A stretch of 64,000 bases of DNA from Chionis minor. Taxonomy: Eukaryota; Chordata; Aves; Charadriiformes; Chionididae. The stretch covers positions 1 through 64,000 of the forward strand of contig VZSF01000978.1 in assembly GCA_013398295.1 (NCBI GenBank), read 5' to 3'. The notes beneath the pieces were generated by a model that saw only the letters and a list, made by a program, of their open reading frames with translations, was not told the origin of the DNA and searched no databases. Position 1 is the stretch's first letter, and every line of letters begins with the position of its first letter. The position numbers were made by a program, and so were the translations under genes. Below, piece by piece: positions 62,591 to 64,000 of the stretch.

Positions 62591-62614
62591 TTTTTTTTTT
62601 TTTTTTTTTTTTTN
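62591..62614. repeat. 23-base T homopolymer ending in an undetermined base
   Basis: Twenty-three consecutive T followed by N at 62614. The N marks unresolved homopolymer length. The matching case is an A run at 30099-30112 followed by N at 30113. Confidence 0.85.
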
Positions 62615-62829
62615 AGTAAGTGAAATTGTTCTGAGGTTATTGGGCTTTGGCAATCCAGAACTGCTTTCCCATTTCTCTCCTCTTACCTTTAATTCATTTT
62701 ACTCAATAGAACTATTCTGAGTAATTTCACTTTACTTCTAATGTGTTTTGCTTCCTAGTTTCCAAACAACTTTGTAACTTTGAATGCAAATAGTAGCAAA
62801 AAGACCCCACAGTTATTTTTGTAACCTCT

Positions 62830-62880
62830 GAATGCATCTTTTAAAAATATGCATTCAATAAAAAGAATGCATCTTTTAAA
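62830..62880. repeat. Direct repeat of a 16-mer, 35-bp period
   Basis: GAATGCATCTTTTAAA occurs at 62830-62845 and again at 62865-62880. Between them a TATGCATTCA segment is a partial inverted copy. Confidence 0.8.
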
Positions 62881-64000
62881 GGAAATACAACTCACATTAG
62901 GGTCTATATATGTCACAATCTCAATTAAACCTAAAATTCTAACCAAAATCGAGATGCCAGTAAAATTTACTACGGTTCCTTTCATTTGATTTGCCATGGT
63001 GCTGGCTGTATACTGACCTATTTATTCTCCTCTGAATACTTTCTCTACGTACTATAGTAAATATATAAAGTAGAACAGTTTTGAACTCATAGCTATCTCT
63101 CCCAGACATTTTATTAGACGCTTGCTAAATATTCAACCCTAATATACATAGTTATGTCAGTGGTTAAGAGATGAAAGCCTACATTACTTCACTCAGGAAA
63201 TGAAGTGCAGGTTTCGGTCCTTTCATTGCAATATCCTTCAGTGCATGGAACATAAATGTTTTTGCAGTGGATTGTTCAACAAGTGGGTGATGCAATTGCT
63301 TGCACAGCTAAGCCACTGTATGATTTCTTAGGCCACAGGGTTAATACATAGTGATAAACTATTCAGTTATAATTGTAGCTTTCATGCCAGTTAAATTGAG
63401 CACTGTAAATATTGCAGTCAAAACTTACTCTGTTATTTAACAGAAATTTGAATTTTGATTTCTCTGAACTCTTAACTGCTTCAACATCTATTAAGTTATA
63501 TTATCCCACGGCAAAAATCAAATCCACAGGAATTTTAACACCAATAAAATTAAGCAAAACATACTGGGGAGTAAGAAAGGTAGGAAATCCTCAAGAAGGC
63601 TGTATATAAAGAAGCATCATCTCATGGAAGACAATCACCCAGTGACCAGTTTTCAGTTGTAGATGAAGAGTAAGTAAAGATGTAATAAGGACAATATTTC
63701 AAAAAAATCCATTTCATTTCTTTTTCCCACAATGTAAATGATATTAATATGGTGGAAGTTTTTTAATTTCAGATTTTAGTTTTCTAGGACTCTTACGGTC
63801 ATTACTGTCTGGAAAACTTGGGTGATAAAAAGAAAGGGATCACTGAGACCATTTTTTATGATCTCCAATACAACACAGGGTGAAGTACTTCTCTGAACAA
63901 TGGCAATCCCCACTTCTTTCTTTAAAAACTCCAGGACAAACTTCTATGATGTTTAGAAATCATTAGCTTTCCACATGCAAAGCTAGCTCAATCAAAAATG

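Larger units (their letters stand above)
48036..64000 (-). other. BABAM2: Part of the preceding BABAM2 intron (continues past the window)
   Basis: The exon starting at 48035 completes a codon split after its first base, so an upstream exon must exist. I looked on the minus strand for the expected preceding peptide region and a matching donor and found none. The rest of the window is therefore read as intron at least 15.9 kb long. It is AT-rich, with CR1 fragments near 53.9 and 57.2-57.7 kb, an AP-1 site cluster near 51.2-52.0 kb, homopolymer tracts and one N at 62614. A short exon missed by eye cannot be excluded. Confidence 0.75.

Noticed and set aside
62591..62614. T run as a reversed poly(A) tail of a processed pseudogene
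   Set aside because: No coding remnant beside it and no target-site duplication visible.
48036..64000. Search for further upstream BABAM2 exons
   Set aside because: Donor-like sites on the minus strand (for example near 54531 and 62687) were examined, but the adjoining sequence does not encode the expected BABAM2 residues.
1..64000. CRISPR arrays, bacterial operons, rRNA or tRNA genes
   Set aside because: No spaced direct-repeat array, no dense co-directional coding and no tRNA or rRNA sequence seen; the window is intron and intergenic vertebrate DNA.

Overview
This is a window of vertebrate nuclear DNA, most likely from a bird. Two spliced coding exons separated by an 18.9 kb intron rule out a prokaryote. 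The recognisable mobile DNA is almost entirely old CR1-family LINE sequence, with a few ancient MIR3/L3-like relics, and repeat density is low. That profile fits birds best; a crocodilian or turtle is less likely but not excluded by reading alone.

One protein-coding gene is present: the 3' end of BABAM2 (also called BRE or BRCC45), on the minus strand. Its penultimate coding exon is at 47882-48035 and its last coding exon, with the stop codon, is at 28948-29011. Both splice junctions obey GT-AG and the reading phase is continuous across them. Together they encode the last 70-odd residues of a subunit of the BRISC and BRCA1-A deubiquitinase complexes. The preceding exons were not found, so the intron upstream of 48035 probably runs past the right edge. 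The 3' UTR continues leftward from 28947; the best canonical poly(A) signal is near 27811, with a weaker alternative near 28513.

Layout. (1) 1 to about 23.5 kb is GC-richer, CpG-containing sequence in which I recognise no gene. In mammals FOSL2 follows BABAM2 in the same orientation, so this is inferred to be the BABAM2-FOSL2 intergenic space, with FOSL2 off the left edge. It holds a CpG-dense block (17.2-18.1 kb), several open but unrecognised frames, a G-quadruplex motif, a polypurine tract, a 44-bp alternating purine-pyrimidine tract and two MIR3-like relics. (2) About 23.5-27.8 kb is AT-rich intergenic sequence. (3) 27.8-29.0 kb is the BABAM2 3' UTR and last coding exon. (4) 29.0-47.9 kb is the last intron, with a 1.7 kb dead CR1 LINE in antisense orientation. 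(5) 48.0-64 kb is the preceding intron, with further CR1 fragments and a cluster of four consensus AP-1 sites inside 0.8 kb.

I found no sign of a novel multi-gene system. The points most worth checking are the intronic AP-1 cluster, the CpG-dense block in the intergenic space, the 690-bp unassigned open frame at 18.8-19.5 kb, and the choice of poly(A) site.
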